Positions 35,801 through 44,410 of a DNA stretch of 64,000 nt are shown in pieces. The notes beneath the pieces are model-generated. The model worked only from the letters and a program-made list of their open reading frames with translations, was not told where the DNA came from and did not search any database. This DNA comes from Thermoflexaceae bacterium (lineage in GTDB: Bacteria > Chloroflexota > Dehalococcoidia > Tepidiformales > Tepidiformaceae): assembly GCA_015075555.1 (NCBI GenBank), contig JABTUD010000002.1, positions 682,001-746,000 of the forward strand. The letters run 5' to 3'. Each line of letters starts with the position of its first letter. Within the stretch, counting starts at the first letter, position 1. The translations under genes and the position numbers were made by a program.

Positions 35801-36205
35801 ATGAGTGGCCTGCAGACCGAGTTCGAGTTCACGCTCCCGCGGGGGTATGTCGACGAGAACGGCAACCTTCACCGCCGGGGGACGATGCGGCTGGCCACGG
35901 CCATGGACGAGATCGCGCCACTGCGCGACCCGCGGGTGCGCCAGAACCAGGCCTACCTGGTGATAATCCTGCTGGCGCGGGTGGTGACGCGGCTGGGGTC
36001 GATCGAGCAGGTGACGCCGCACGAGATGGAGAGCCTGTTCACGGCCGACCTGGCATTCCTGCAACGGCTCTACCGGCAGATAAACGAGCATGGCACATCG
36101 AGCGTGACGGCGCAGTGTCCGCAGTGCTCGGCAGATGTGGAGGTGGACCTTGCCAGCCTGGGGGGATCGCTGGCTACCCCCTCGGGCGAATCTACGAGGA
36201 GGTAG
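35801..36205 (+). CDS. T4-type baseplate hub assembly chaperone-like protein (zero-frame product)
   Basis: A 134-aa protein of the type annotated in eCIS loci as T4-family baseplate hub assembly chaperone (T4_baseplate). It begins MSGLQTEFEFTLPRGYVDENGNLHRRGTMRLATAMDE, has a helical middle (NQAYLVIILLARVVTRLG) and ends with a half zinc-ribbon-like CPQC followed by VEVDL. The ATG at 35801 gives the family-typical start, although the frame is open to 35732. Near its 3' end it contains a slippery GGGGGGA and a stem-loop enclosing its stop, so part of the ribosomes may shift to the -1 frame and produce a ~178-aa fusion with DUF6760. Confidence 0.8.
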   Translation: MSGLQTEFEFTLPRGYVDENGNLHRRGTMRLATAMDEIAPLRDPRVRQNQAYLVIILLARVVTRLGSIEQVTPHEMESLFTADLAFLQRLYRQINEHGTSSVTAQCPQCSADVEVDLASLGGSLATPSGESTRR

Positions 36206-36207
36206 CC
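36160..36207 (+). promoter_or_regulatory. Candidate programmed -1 ribosomal frameshift signal
   Basis: The heptamer G_GGG_GGA (36160-36166) is in the X_XXY_YYZ phase relative to the 35801 frame. After a 5-nt spacer, GGCTACC (36172-36178) pairs with GGTAGCC (36201-36207). Continuing past one C/A mismatch, CCTCG (36180-36184) pairs with CGAGG (36195-36199), leaving a 10-nt loop. The zero-frame stop TAG (36203-36205) is inside the stem. The -1 frame continues into DUF6760 to 36336. Confidence 0.65.
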
Positions 36208-36336
36208 TACCTTGCCTATCATTTCCACTGGCCTGCTGACTTCATCCTGGGCCTCGACCACGGAGAGCGCCGCCGGTGGGTGGGAGAAGTCGCGGCGATC
36301 AACCGCAGGCTGAATGAAGCCGCGCGTGGAAGGTAG
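36160..36336 (+). CDS. DUF6760 module in the -1 frame, probably made as a frameshift fusion
   Basis: This ~56-residue stretch (IAGYPLGRIYEEVAYLAYHFHW, then LDHGERRRWVGEVAAINRRLNEA) matches DUF6760, a small protein normally encoded between the chaperone and second tube of eCIS loci. In relatives it usually starts with its own Met just before GYP. Here no ATG, GTG or TTG with a ribosome site exists near that point; GTG codons at 36115 and 36124 are in frame but lack a Shine-Dalgarno sequence. The frame lines up exactly with the slippery heptamer of the overlapping chaperone gene. An indel in the G-run, natural or artefactual, would be the alternative explanation. The next gene starts 4 bp after the stop. 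Confidence 0.75.
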   Translation, partial: GGIAGYPLGRIYEEVAYLAYHFHWPADFILGLDHGERRRWVGEVAAINRRLNEAARGR

Positions 36337-36339
36337 CGA

Positions 36340-36870
36340 ATGACCCAGGAAGCCGGATTCGATATCTCCATTGACATCGGCCCGCCAGCGCCGCCGCCCC
36401 CGCCAGCGGTGGGCGCTGGCCCTGGGCAGATGAAGGACCCGTACCTTGCCTACCGTTTCGCGATCGAGATCGCTGGCATCGAGCAGGCATCGTTCAACGA
36501 ATGCACCGGGCTCCAGGTGCAGACAGAGGTCTTTGAGTACAAAGAGGGTGGGCTGAACACGCACACGCACAAGCTCCCGGGGCGGGTCAGCTTTTCGAAC
36601 ATCACCCTGAAGTGGGGTACGGCAGAATCGGGCGACCTGTGGGACTGGTACTACCGGGTCATGACCCGGCGCGATACTTCAAAGGAGAAGATCCCGGTCT
36701 CCATCATCCAGTACGACAGCATGGGACGGGAGGTGCGCCGCTGGAACCTGGCGCGTGCCTACCCGGTGAAGTGGGTGGGACCAGCATTCAACGCCGCACA
36801 ATCGACGATGGGCGTCGAATCGCTCGAACTTGCCTTTGCCGGGTTCGAGGTCAGGTCAACGCGGGTTTGA
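36340..36870 (+). CDS. Inner tube protein 2 (TIGR02241, Afp5-like)
   Basis: A 176-aa second tube-family protein. After a Pro-rich N-terminal ~30 residues it shows DPYLAYRFAIEIAGIEQASFNECTGLQVQTEVFEYKEGG and GRVSFSNITLKWGTAESGDLWDWYYRV. In Afp/PVC the second tube protein forms the first ring that connects the tube to the baseplate hub, and the gene position (before the LysM and hub genes) agrees. The ATG follows the DUF6760 stop by 3 bp. Confidence 0.92.
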   Translation: MTQEAGFDISIDIGPPAPPPPPAVGAGPGQMKDPYLAYRFAIEIAGIEQASFNECTGLQVQTEVFEYKEGGLNTHTHKLPGRVSFSNITLKWGTAESGDLWDWYYRVMTRRDTSKEKIPVSIIQYDSMGREVRRWNLARAYPVKWVGPAFNAAQSTMGVESLELAFAGFEVRSTRV

Positions 36871-36876
36871 CGGAGA

Positions 36877-39192
36877 ATGGCATTGCGTTTGCGTTGGCCG
36901 TTTCGAAGGAAGCCCCCGGTCGCGGGGGTGGGAACAGCGCCGGTCACCCTGTCGGAGGCGGCTACGTTAGGGGGGCAGGAGCCTCACGGTATTGAAGTTG
37001 ACCCCGCACTCGGTGACACACTGACGAGGCATGCGCAGGAGGCGGCCACACTTCCGCGCCTGGGGCCGCAGGCGGGCCTACGCCAGGTGGCGCGCACACT
37101 GGCCGGGGCCGAGGAGTTCGCGAGTAGCCTGACGGCGCCTTCATGGAGCGGCGAGGTGGCGCGCTGGTTCGACCAGCCTGCCGCAAGCGGGGGGGATTTC
37201 ACGAGCCACCTCGGCAGCCTCGCCAGCCTGCGCGATCCGTGGGGGACAGGAACGCTGGGAGATGGTGGCCCCTTCGCCGAGACGCTGGCCCCGGCCGAAT
37301 CCGGGGCGGTGTTTGCGACGCCGTGGGCCGCCGGTGGCGCCGCTGCCGGGGGGCGCGTCCAGGCGGGAGCAGTGGCGCCGCCGCGGGTGGCAGCGCGCCT
37401 GGCCAGCACGGCCCCCGCCACCGCACGGCAGCAGCCGGGACTGATCGAGAGCGGGGGCACATGGTCCGCGCCGCCGATCCCGCCGGCGATTCCCCCCACG
37501 GCAGTGAGGATGGTGCAGCCGCTCCGCGATGCTGGAGCCGAGCAGGCGCCATCCGGGCCGAGCGGCAGCGAAAACGCCGCCAGTGCGCCACCGGTTGCGG
37601 CGCCCGAGGGCCCGGAGTCCCCTGTCACCGTTCCGGCAGTCGCAAAGACCGGCGCCGGCGTGGTGGAGCGGCCGGGTACAGCGCCCGCGGCCATCGAACA
37701 GCCCCCGGCCCCCGGCCCCGCGCATCCGGCATTTGACGAGCTGCCGCTGGCCGCTCCTTCGCAGCCACACGCGGGAGAGCCGACGGTCCAGCGGGCGGCG
37801 ACTGCCACCACCGCACCCGGCCCGGCGGCAGATGCCGCACTCCCTTCCCCTGCGAGCCCTGCACCAGTGCGGGCTGAACCACCAGCGGCCGCAGCCGCAC
37901 CGGCGGAACCTGCAACGGCAGGCGGGCCAGCGCCGCGAACGCCCCCCAAAGAGGCTCTTGAGGCTCCACCAGCGGCTCCACCGGTGAAGCTGCTTACACC
38001 GACGGAGATGCTGATCACCCCGGGACTCCTCCCGCCGCAGCCGGAGCTCGGCGCGATGACCGCTCCTCGGGATGCAGAAGCCCCAATGACCCTGTTCTCC
38101 CCGCCGGGGGATGAGCCCGGGAGCCCACCTGCCGTGCAGCGCACGCCGAGCGCACCGGCAATGCCGCCGGCCGCAGACGCCGGGGCCACTTCGCCAGCGT
38201 TTTCGGCCCCTGCTGAGCCAGGAGCCCGGTTTGACAGATCAGTTGCACCAGCGTCGCTGGACCTGGATGGGTCTTCTGCGCCACCAGCGCGCGGCGAGGC
38301 GCTCCCGGCTCCGGAGCAGGTTTCGCCACCCGGACCTTTCGCGGCGCCCATGCCACTTGCCGAACCGTTCGCCGCGCCGGGCGGGCCATCGCGCCACGAG
38401 AATGCCGCGGCCGGCCAGTCGGCTGGAGGAGGGCCGGCCATGGCGCCAACCGAACGGCCGCCCGCGCGCCCGGCGGCATCCGTCATCCAGACGGGCACGA
38501 GCGACCTTGAGCTGTACAGCCCGGCGTCGTTCGCACAGGTCATTGTGCGCCGCTATGTGGAGGCGGCCGCACGGGGGCCAGCCGTGGCCGTAGCCACCGC
38601 CGGGCGCCTTGTGGCCCGGTACGTGACGCGCGAGTCGCCATCCTCTGGCGGGCCGCCCCCGGCGCACGAGGCGGTCACAAGACCCTCACGGGGCCCGGCA
38701 CAGGAAGATGCCCCCTGGCGGGAAACCGGCGCCACGCCGGTGTTCCAGCCATCGTGGGAGGGAACGCCTGCCTGGTCGCCTGCGGCCCAGGATCTCGCTG
38801 TGCCCGAAGCGCCGTTGTTGCAGCCGTGGGCCGGCGCAGCGGGACGCGCTGAATCTGCGCCGGCCGTTCAGCGGCAGGCGATGTACGCGGCTGCGGCGTT
38901 GCCCGCTGCCCGCATGCCTGCCATGAGCACGGAATCGCCAGCCGGGCCAGCCCCTGATCTCCCGCTGGCGCCTGTCGCTGCGAGCGCGCCGGCAGGCCCC
39001 GTTCAGCTCTACCGCGAGGCCCCTCGTCCAGAGGGTGAAGCTTCGGGCACCGTGGCACAGGCCGGCACTCAACCTGCCGGAGGGGAGCAGGCGGGGCAGT
39101 CCGAGAATATCGAGCACCTGGCCGACCGTGTCTGGCAGATAGTGAGGCGGCGGCTCCAGATAGAACGTGAACGTCAGCGGGGGTTGCCGTGA
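36877..39192 (+). CDS. Long Pro/Ala-rich disordered protein with C-terminal helix (771 aa)
   Basis: I do not recognise a family name. After a basic start (ALRLRWPFRRKPP) nearly the whole chain is low-complexity Ala/Pro/Gly/Glu with scattered VQR tripeptides. It ends with a charged amphipathic helix (IEHLADRVWQIVRRRLQIERERQRG), a kind of tail I associate with proteins at this position in other eCIS loci. No signal peptide or membrane helix is seen. Its place between tube 2 and the LysM tube-cap gene, and the absence of another long candidate, make a tape-measure or lumen-scaffold role conceivable, although classical tape measures are helical. GGAG just before the ATG supports the start. Confidence 0.75.
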   Translation: MALRLRWPFRRKPPVAGVGTAPVTLSEAATLGGQEPHGIEVDPALGDTLTRHAQEAATLPRLGPQAGLRQVARTLAGAEEFASSLTAPSWSGEVARWFDQPAASGGDFTSHLGSLASLRDPWGTGTLGDGGPFAETLAPAESGAVFATPWAAGGAAAGGRVQAGAVAPPRVAARLASTAPATARQQPGLIESGGTWSAPPIPPAIPPTAVRMVQPLRDAGAEQAPSGPSGSENAASAPPVAAPEGPESPVTVPAVAKTGAGVVERPGTAPAAIEQPPAPGPAHPAFDELPLAAPSQPHAGEPTVQRAATATTAPGPAADAALPSPASPAPVRAEPPAAAAAPAEPATAGGPAPRTPPKEALEAPPAAPPVKLLTPTEMLITPGLLPPQPELGAMTAPRDAEAPMTLFSPPGDEPGSPPAVQRTPSAPAMPPAADAGATSPAFSAPAEPGARFDRSVAPASLDLDGSSAPPARGEALPAPEQVSPPGPFAAPMPLAEPFAAPGGPSRHENAAAGQSAGGGPAMAPTERPPARPAASVIQTGTSDLELYSPASFAQVIVRRYVEAAARGPAVAVATAGRLVARYVTRESPSSGGPPPAHEAVTRPSRGPAQEDAPWRETGATPVFQPSWEGTPAWSPAAQDLAVPEAPLLQPWAGAAGRAESAPAVQRQAMYAAAALPAARMPAMSTESPAGPAPDLPLAPVAASAPAGPVQLYREAPRPEGEASGTVAQAGTQPAGGEQAGQSENIEHLADRVWQIVRRRLQIERERQRGLP

Positions 39193-39226
39193 AAGACGCG
39201 GCGGACCCGGAAAGGAGGCATGACCG

Positions 39227-39892
39227 GTGAAGGACGGCCACCCTGTGAAGGCGAGCATCACGAATCTCGTCACCAACAAGACGATCACATTCTTGTTCAA
39301 CCCGACGGAGTACAGCTTTTCGAAGCAGGTGAACTGGTCGACGGCAACTGAGCGCGGGGCGAATGTGCCGCGGCTCGAATTCGAAGGTGGGCAGCCGGCG
39401 CAGCTGACACTTCGGCTCTTCTTCGATACGGGCGAGAAGGGAGAAGACGTGCGCGAGAAGTACACCAACGCGCTCTGGGAGCTGGCGATGGTGAGCCGGC
39501 AGAAGACGGACCCGGCCACCAACCGGGGCCGGCCGCCGGAGTGCTCCTTCCAGTGGGGGAAGGTCTGGTCGTTCAAGGCGGTAGTAACCAACCTGACGCA
39601 GAACTTCACGATGTTCCTGGAGGATGGCACGCCCACGCGCGCGACGATGGACCTGACGCTCAAGCAGGTGGAGGACATGGACCGCTTCCCCGCGCAGAAC
39701 CCAACTTCGGGAGGGGTGGCGGGCTACCGCACGCGCGTGGTGCGCCAGGGGGAGAAGCTCGACCTGATCGCCGCCGAGGAGTACGGCGAGGCGAGCCAGT
39801 GGCGCTACATCGCGGCCGTTAACGATATCGACGACCCGAGGCGGCTTGCGGCCGGGGCCATCCTGTCATTGCCACCGCTGCCAACGCGATGA
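39227..39892 (+). CDS. LysM-containing eCIS tube-cap/hub adaptor (Afp7-like)
   Basis: A 221-aa protein of the CIS_tube/LysM type. The N-terminal domain has ASITNLVTNKTITFLFNPTEYSFSKQVNW and LTLRLFFDTGEKGEDVREKY, and the last ~50 residues form a LysM motif (YRTRVVRQGEKLDLIAAEEYGEASQWRYIAAVND). It joins the tube to the VgrG-like hub. The GTG start at 39227 is favoured by AAGGAGG 9 bp upstream; the nearer ATG at 39220 is out of frame. The stop overlaps the next ATG (ATGA). Confidence 0.9.
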   Translation: MKDGHPVKASITNLVTNKTITFLFNPTEYSFSKQVNWSTATERGANVPRLEFEGGQPAQLTLRLFFDTGEKGEDVREKYTNALWELAMVSRQKTDPATNRGRPPECSFQWGKVWSFKAVVTNLTQNFTMFLEDGTPTRATMDLTLKQVEDMDRFPAQNPTSGGVAGYRTRVVRQGEKLDLIAAEEYGEASQWRYIAAVNDIDDPRRLAAGAILSLPPLPTR

Positions 39893-41619
39893 GCCCGGTA
39901 ATCCCGCTCCTTTCGCAGTTCTATCTCAAGTTCGGCGGAACGCAGGCATCCGAGAACCTGATGCGTGACGTCCGTGGGGTGGAGATCGACTCCAACCTGC
40001 ACCTGCCCGACATGTGCACCATCCAGGTCCACGATGCTGGTTTCCGCTGGGTCGAAGACGAGCTCTTCCGGATTGGGCAGGACATCGAAATCGAGTCCCG
40101 GGCGGCGGAGGACGAGCAGCGAGCGGCCCTGAAGGTCTTCGCCGGGCAGATCACTGCGATTGAGGGTGTGTACCTGGAGGAGGACGTCCCGACGCTCGTA
40201 ATCAGGGCGTACGACCGGTCGCACATCCTGCACCGGGGTACGAACGTGCGGGCGTTTCGCCAGAGCACCGACAGCGACATCGCATCGCGCATTGCCCGCG
40301 AGCGGGGGCTCCAGGCAGAGGTGGACAGCACGTCGCAGGTACACGTGCAGCTCTTCCAGGACAACCAGAGCGACTACGAATTCCTGCTGGAGCGGGCGCG
40401 GGCCGTGGGCCATGTGTTCTATGTGGAGGATCGCAAGCTGTACTTCAAGAAGCCGGGCAATGTTTCGCGCCCGGCCGTGGAGCTCGACTTCGGGAGCTCG
40501 CTTCTCGATTTCCGGCCGCGGGTGACGGTGGCCTCACAGGTCAAGGAGGTGAGCGTGCGGGGCTGGGACCCGGCGACGAAGCGCGAACTGGTCGGACAGG
40601 CGACGAGCACCGACTTCCAGCCGGCACGTACCGGCTGGAACGGGCGCGGGGCGGCCATCGCGGAACGTGCCTTCGGCGCTTCTGATGCGGGGAAGCTGGT
40701 GGTGACGAGCCAGCCGATTGCCAGCCAGGCTGAAGGCGATCTGCTCGCGCGTTCGCTGCTTTCGGAGTTCTGGGCGAACGACGTCAGCGCTGAAGGGCGG
40801 GCGATCGGCAACCCGCGCATGCGCCCGGGGACGAAGGTGAACATCACGGGCATGGGCCAGCGCTTTGGAGGCGAGTACTACGTGACATGGGCGCGGCACG
40901 TTTTCGACGCCGATGGGCACTTTCTAACGCACTTCGGGGTCAAGGGCTACGAGGCGGGGACGCTGCTGGAGATCCTTTCGCCGCGGCCCGAGAGCAGCGA
41001 TCGCGGCAGCCGGACGAAGACGCGTGGCCTGGCGATTGGGATAGTGACGGACAACAAGGACCCGGAGAACCTGGGGAGGGTGAAGGTCAAGTACCCGTGG
41101 CTGGCGGACGATGCTGAGTCGGACTGGGCGCGGCTGGCTGCCCCCATGGCCGGGAAGGAACGTGGCTTCTTCTACCTGCCGGAGATCAACGACGAGGTAG
41201 CCGTCGCTTTTGAGCATGGCGACCTGAACCGGCCGTTCATCCTTGGCGCGCTGTGGAACGGGGAAGACGCGCCGCCGCTCCGGGCGTCTGAGGCTGTGGG
41301 CAGCGACGGGGCGGTCAACAAGCGGGTCATCAAGACGAGGGCGGGACACATGATCATGCTCGACGACACGAGGGGCGCGGAGAAGATCGAGATCGTGGAC
41401 AAGACGGGCAACAACCGAATCGTGATAGACTCCGCCACCAACAAGCTGATGATCGGCATGGCCGGGGACATCGAGGTCGACACGGACACGAACATCAAGC
41501 TGACGGGGATCAACATCACCATCGAGGGGCGTTCGAAGGTCGAGCTGAAAGCACCCCAGGTGGAGGTGGCGGCCTCGGGCCGTGCAAAGATCAGCGGCGC
41601 CACGCTGGAGTTGAACTGA
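39889..41619 (+). CDS. VgrG-like hub/spike protein (Afp8-like)
   Basis: A 576-aa fusion of a gp27-like (phage late control D) hub with a gp5-like OB-fold and spike. The hub part includes MCTIQVHDAGFRWVEDELFRIGQDIEI and SDYEFLLERARAVGHVFYVEDRKLYF. The OB-fold begins at GLAIGIVTDNKDPENLGRVKVKYPW with RPFILGALWNGEDAP. The C-terminus is a beta-helical spike stem with repeated I-x-I-x hydrophobic spacing (IVIDSATNKLMIGMAGDIEV). It forms the trimeric centre of the baseplate and carries the PAAR tip encoded next. Confidence 0.93.
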   Translation: MSPVIPLLSQFYLKFGGTQASENLMRDVRGVEIDSNLHLPDMCTIQVHDAGFRWVEDELFRIGQDIEIESRAAEDEQRAALKVFAGQITAIEGVYLEEDVPTLVIRAYDRSHILHRGTNVRAFRQSTDSDIASRIARERGLQAEVDSTSQVHVQLFQDNQSDYEFLLERARAVGHVFYVEDRKLYFKKPGNVSRPAVELDFGSSLLDFRPRVTVASQVKEVSVRGWDPATKRELVGQATSTDFQPARTGWNGRGAAIAERAFGASDAGKLVVTSQPIASQAEGDLLARSLLSEFWANDVSAEGRAIGNPRMRPGTKVNITGMGQRFGGEYYVTWARHVFDADGHFLTHFGVKGYEAGTLLEILSPRPESSDRGSRTKTRGLAIGIVTDNKDPENLGRVKVKYPWLADDAESDWARLAAPMAGKERGFFYLPEINDEVAVAFEHGDLNRPFILGALWNGEDAPPLRASEAVGSDGAVNKRVIKTRAGHMIMLDDTRGAEKIEIVDKTGNNRIVIDSATNKLMIGMAGDIEVDTDTNIKLTGINITIEGRSKVELKAPQVEVAASGRAKISGATLELN

Positions 41620-41620
41620 A

Positions 41621-42013
41621 ATGGGCCAGCCAGCAGCCAAGCAGGGGGACCTTGTCACTGCCCTGGACACACATGTCTTCCTCATCCCCTCGCCGGGAGG
41701 GCCTGTTCCGACGCCGCTGCCCAGCCCCTTCAGTGGCCAGCTCATGCTGAACCTGAGCCCCAACGTACGGATCATGGGACTGCCGGCGGCCACGCTGGGG
41801 AGCATTGCCGTCAATACGCCGCCACATCTGCCCCAGGGGGGGCCGTTCCAGCGCCCGCCCAGCAACCAGGGCCGGATCATCACCGGGAGCGCGACTGTCC
41901 GTATCAATGGCCAGCCGGCAGCGCGCAACGGCGACACCGCCATGACCTGCAACGACCCGGTAGATCTGCCGATCGGCACTGTCGTTGCAGCGGGCACCGT
42001 GCTGATAGGTTAG
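41621..42013 (+). CDS. PAAR-type spike tip protein (Afp10-like)
   Basis: A 130-aa PAAR-like protein that would cap the VgrG-like spike. QPAAKQGDLVTALDTHVFLIPSPGGPVPTPLPSPFSG at the start and later VRINGQPAARNGDTAMTCND are the paired PAAR motifs, with His and Cys residues available for metal binding. It starts 1 bp after the spike gene stop, so translation is likely coupled. There is no C-terminal toxin extension, so this tip is structural only. Confidence 0.92.
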   Translation: MGQPAAKQGDLVTALDTHVFLIPSPGGPVPTPLPSPFSGQLMLNLSPNVRIMGLPAATLGSIAVNTPPHLPQGGPFQRPPSNQGRIITGSATVRINGQPAARNGDTAMTCNDPVDLPIGTVVAAGTVLIG

Positions 42014-42028
42014 GAACAGGAAGGGAAG

Positions 42029-42427
42029 ATGCCAGGGAACGTGCTCGTCGGCAGAGGCTGGACCTTCCCGGTGCGGATCGGCGGCTCCGGAGGTATAAGC
42101 CTGTCTGGCGATGCGAGCGACATCGACGAGGCGATCCGGATCATCATCGGCACGAGCCCGGGCGAACGCGTGATGCGGCCTGACTTTGGCTGCCGTATCC
42201 ACGAACTGGTCTTTGCGCCGGCGAACAGCCAGACGGTCGGCCTGGCGCAGCGCTTTGTCCTCGAAGCGCTCAAGTGGTGGGAGCCCCGCATCGAGGTGAT
42301 CGAGGTGAGCGGCAGCATCGACGCGGTGGAACCGAACCGTCTCCTGATCAACGTCATCTACACGATCCGCGATACGAAGGACGAGCGGTCGCTTGTCTAC
42401 CCGTTCTATCTGATTGCGAGGGAATGA
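42029..42427 (+). CDS. Baseplate wedge protein, GPW/gp25 family (Afp9-like)
   Basis: A 132-aa gp25-like baseplate protein, the sheath-initiating component of contractile machines. Conserved features are ARGWTFPV-like RGWTFPVRIGGSGGISLSGDASDIDEAIRIII and the EPR-like core GTSPGERVMRPDFGC with later WWEPRIEV. It is 15 bp after PAAR with a GGAAGG-like ribosome site, and 6 bp before the gpJ-like gene. Confidence 0.93.
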   Translation: MPGNVLVGRGWTFPVRIGGSGGISLSGDASDIDEAIRIIIGTSPGERVMRPDFGCRIHELVFAPANSQTVGLAQRFVLEALKWWEPRIEVIEVSGSIDAVEPNRLLINVIYTIRDTKDERSLVYPFYLIARE

Positions 42428-42433
42428 CGTCCG

Positions 42434-44410
42434 ATGCCACTTCCCGACCCGCAACTCGACGATCGGCGATTCCAGGACCTTGTAAACGAGGCGAAGGGCC
42501 TCATCCCGCGCTACTGCCCGGAGTGGACCGACCACAATCTCTCGGACCCCGGGGTAACGCTGATAGAGCTTTTCGCGTGGATGACGGACCTGCTGCTGTA
42601 CCGTCTCAATCGTGTGCCGGCGAAGAACTACCTGCGTTTTCTCGACCTGCTGGGGATACGCCTGAAGGACGCCGTCCCGGCGCGCGCGCCCATCACCTTC
42701 TCGCTTTCGGCGCCTCAGCCGGGGCCGGTAACGATTCCCCGGGGGACGGAAGTGGCCACGGTTCGCACGGGCGACCGGGCGGCGATTTCCTTTGCCACGG
42801 ACGGTGACCTGGTGATCTGGCCGCCAACGCTGCGCCAGTGCCTCGCGTCGTCTGATGACACGGCTTTCGCCGACCTCACCGAACGGCTGAACGATGACAC
42901 GGTCTACTTCGACGCGTTCCAGCCCCAGCCGCTGCCCGGTGACGCGCTCTACTTCGGCTTTCCCGAGAACATCGGTGCCCACACCCTTTCGCTGGTCTTC
43001 GACTGCATGGTGGAAGGCATCGGGGTGGACCCGCGCGACCCGCCGCTATCGTGGGAGGCATGGTGTGGCGGGGTCCGCGGCTGGGAGAGGTGTGGGGTGG
43101 AGCGCGACGAGACCGGGGGGCTCAACCAGAAGGGAACGGTGATACTGCACCTCCCGGATGAGATGGAATCGCGCCTGCTGTTGCGGCAGCCGCTCTTCTG
43201 GGTGCGGCTTCGCCTCATTCAACCGCGGCCGCGCCAGCCGGCTTACTCGGCTTCGCCGCGGGTCAACACGGTGGCGGTGACGGCGATTGGCGGAACGTGC
43301 CCGGCGAGCCATTCGATGGTCATCCAGGGGCAGGTACTGGGGCGCGCCGCCGGCGTGCCGGGTGAGTCGTTCCAGCTCGAGAACACACCCGTGCTGCCGC
43401 GGCACGAGGAAGAACACCTGGAGGTCCAGGGAGAAAGTGGCGAGTGGGTCGCGTGGCAGGAGGTCGAATCGTTCCAGGACTCCGGCCCGGGCGCCCGCCA
43501 CTACATGCTCGATGGCGTCACGGGGACCGTTACCTTCGGGCCGACCATCCGGCAGCAGGACGGCGCCGAGCGGCCCTTCGGGGCGATACCCGAAAAAGGC
43601 AGCCATCTGCGCATGACCCGCTACCGTGTAGGGGGCGGAATCGCGGGAAACGTGGGCGCGAACACACTCACGGTGTTGAAATCGTCCATCCCTTATGTCG
43701 CGCGTGTCACCAATCGCGATGCCGCGGTGGGTGGCCTGGACCCCGAATCGATTGAGGCGGCGAAGCTGCGCGCACCATCGGCGCTTCGTTCACAGGGGCG
43801 CGCGGTGACGGCGGGCGACTACGAATTCCTGGCGCTGCAGGCTTCGCGGCGGGTGGCGCGGGCGAAGTGCATCCAGGCTCGCAGCGAGGCGAGGGGGAGC
43901 GCCACGCCGCCGGGCACGGTCGAAGTGCTAATCGTCCCGCTGCTTCCGGCCGACCATCCGCGGACCCTGCAGGCGTTGCAGCCGCCTCCTGAGATGCTCG
44001 ATGGAGTTCGTACGTTCCTTGACGAGCGCCGGCTGCTGGGAACGCAGCTGGTGGTAGACGGCCCCGGGTATCTTGGCGTCATTGTCGAAGCGAGCATCGT
44101 GGTCGAGCGGCAGGCGAACGCCGACCAGGCGCGCGAACGGGTGCTTCGCCGCATCACCGAACACCTGGACCCTCTGAACGGCGGCCCGGATGGAGGGGGC
44201 TGGCCGTTTGGCCGGGACCTCTACCTCTCCGAGATGCAGTCGATTGTCCAGTCAGTCCCCGGGGTGGAGTACGCCCAGGACGTCACGATCTACCAGGTCG
44301 ACATCCAGACCGGCCAGTCGCGTGCGGCGGGCCAGAAGATAACGCTGGCCGAGGACATCCTGTTGCTTTCCTATGACCACGTAGTCACGGTGGCGCCGAG
44401 GGAGAGATGA
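42434..44410 (+). CDS. Baseplate assembly protein, gpJ/gp6-like (Afp11-like)
   Basis: A 658-aa putative baseplate wedge protein. The N-terminus (DDRRFQDLVNEAKGLIPRYCPEWTDHNLSDPGVTLIELFAWMTDLLLYRLNRVP) is the family signature. The C-terminal half holds the gpJ-like core (GGIAGNVGANTLTVLKSSIPYVARVTNRDAAVGGLDPES, then APSALRSQGRAVTAGDYEFLA). It forms the baseplate ring that surrounds the hub. The stop overlaps the next ATG (ATGA), so it is coupled to the gpI-like gene. Confidence 0.92.
   Translation: MPLPDPQLDDRRFQDLVNEAKGLIPRYCPEWTDHNLSDPGVTLIELFAWMTDLLLYRLNRVPAKNYLRFLDLLGIRLKDAVPARAPITFSLSAPQPGPVTIPRGTEVATVRTGDRAAISFATDGDLVIWPPTLRQCLASSDDTAFADLTERLNDDTVYFDAFQPQPLPGDALYFGFPENIGAHTLSLVFDCMVEGIGVDPRDPPLSWEAWCGGVRGWERCGVERDETGGLNQKGTVILHLPDEMESRLLLRQPLFWVRLRLIQPRPRQPAYSASPRVNTVAVTAIGGTCPASHSMVIQGQVLGRAAGVPGESFQLENTPVLPRHEEEHLEVQGESGEWVAWQEVESFQDSGPGARHYMLDGVTGTVTFGPTIRQQDGAERPFGAIPEKGSHLRMTRYRVGGGIAGNVGANTLTVLKSSIPYVARVTNRDAAVGGLDPESIEAAKLRAPSALRSQGRAVTAGDYEFLALQASRRVARAKCIQARSEARGSATPPGTVEVLIVPLLPADHPRTLQALQPPPEMLDGVRTFLDERRLLGTQLVVDGPGYLGVIVEASIVVERQANADQARERVLRRITEHLDPLNGGPDGGGWPFGRDLYLSEMQSIVQSVPGVEYAQDVTIYQVDIQTGQSRAAGQKITLAEDILLLSYDHVVTVAPRER

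Noticed and set aside
36115-36126. GTG codons as independent starts for DUF6760
   Set aside because: Neither has a Shine-Dalgarno sequence, and both would add non-family residues at the N-terminus; the frameshift explanation fits the phase and structure better.
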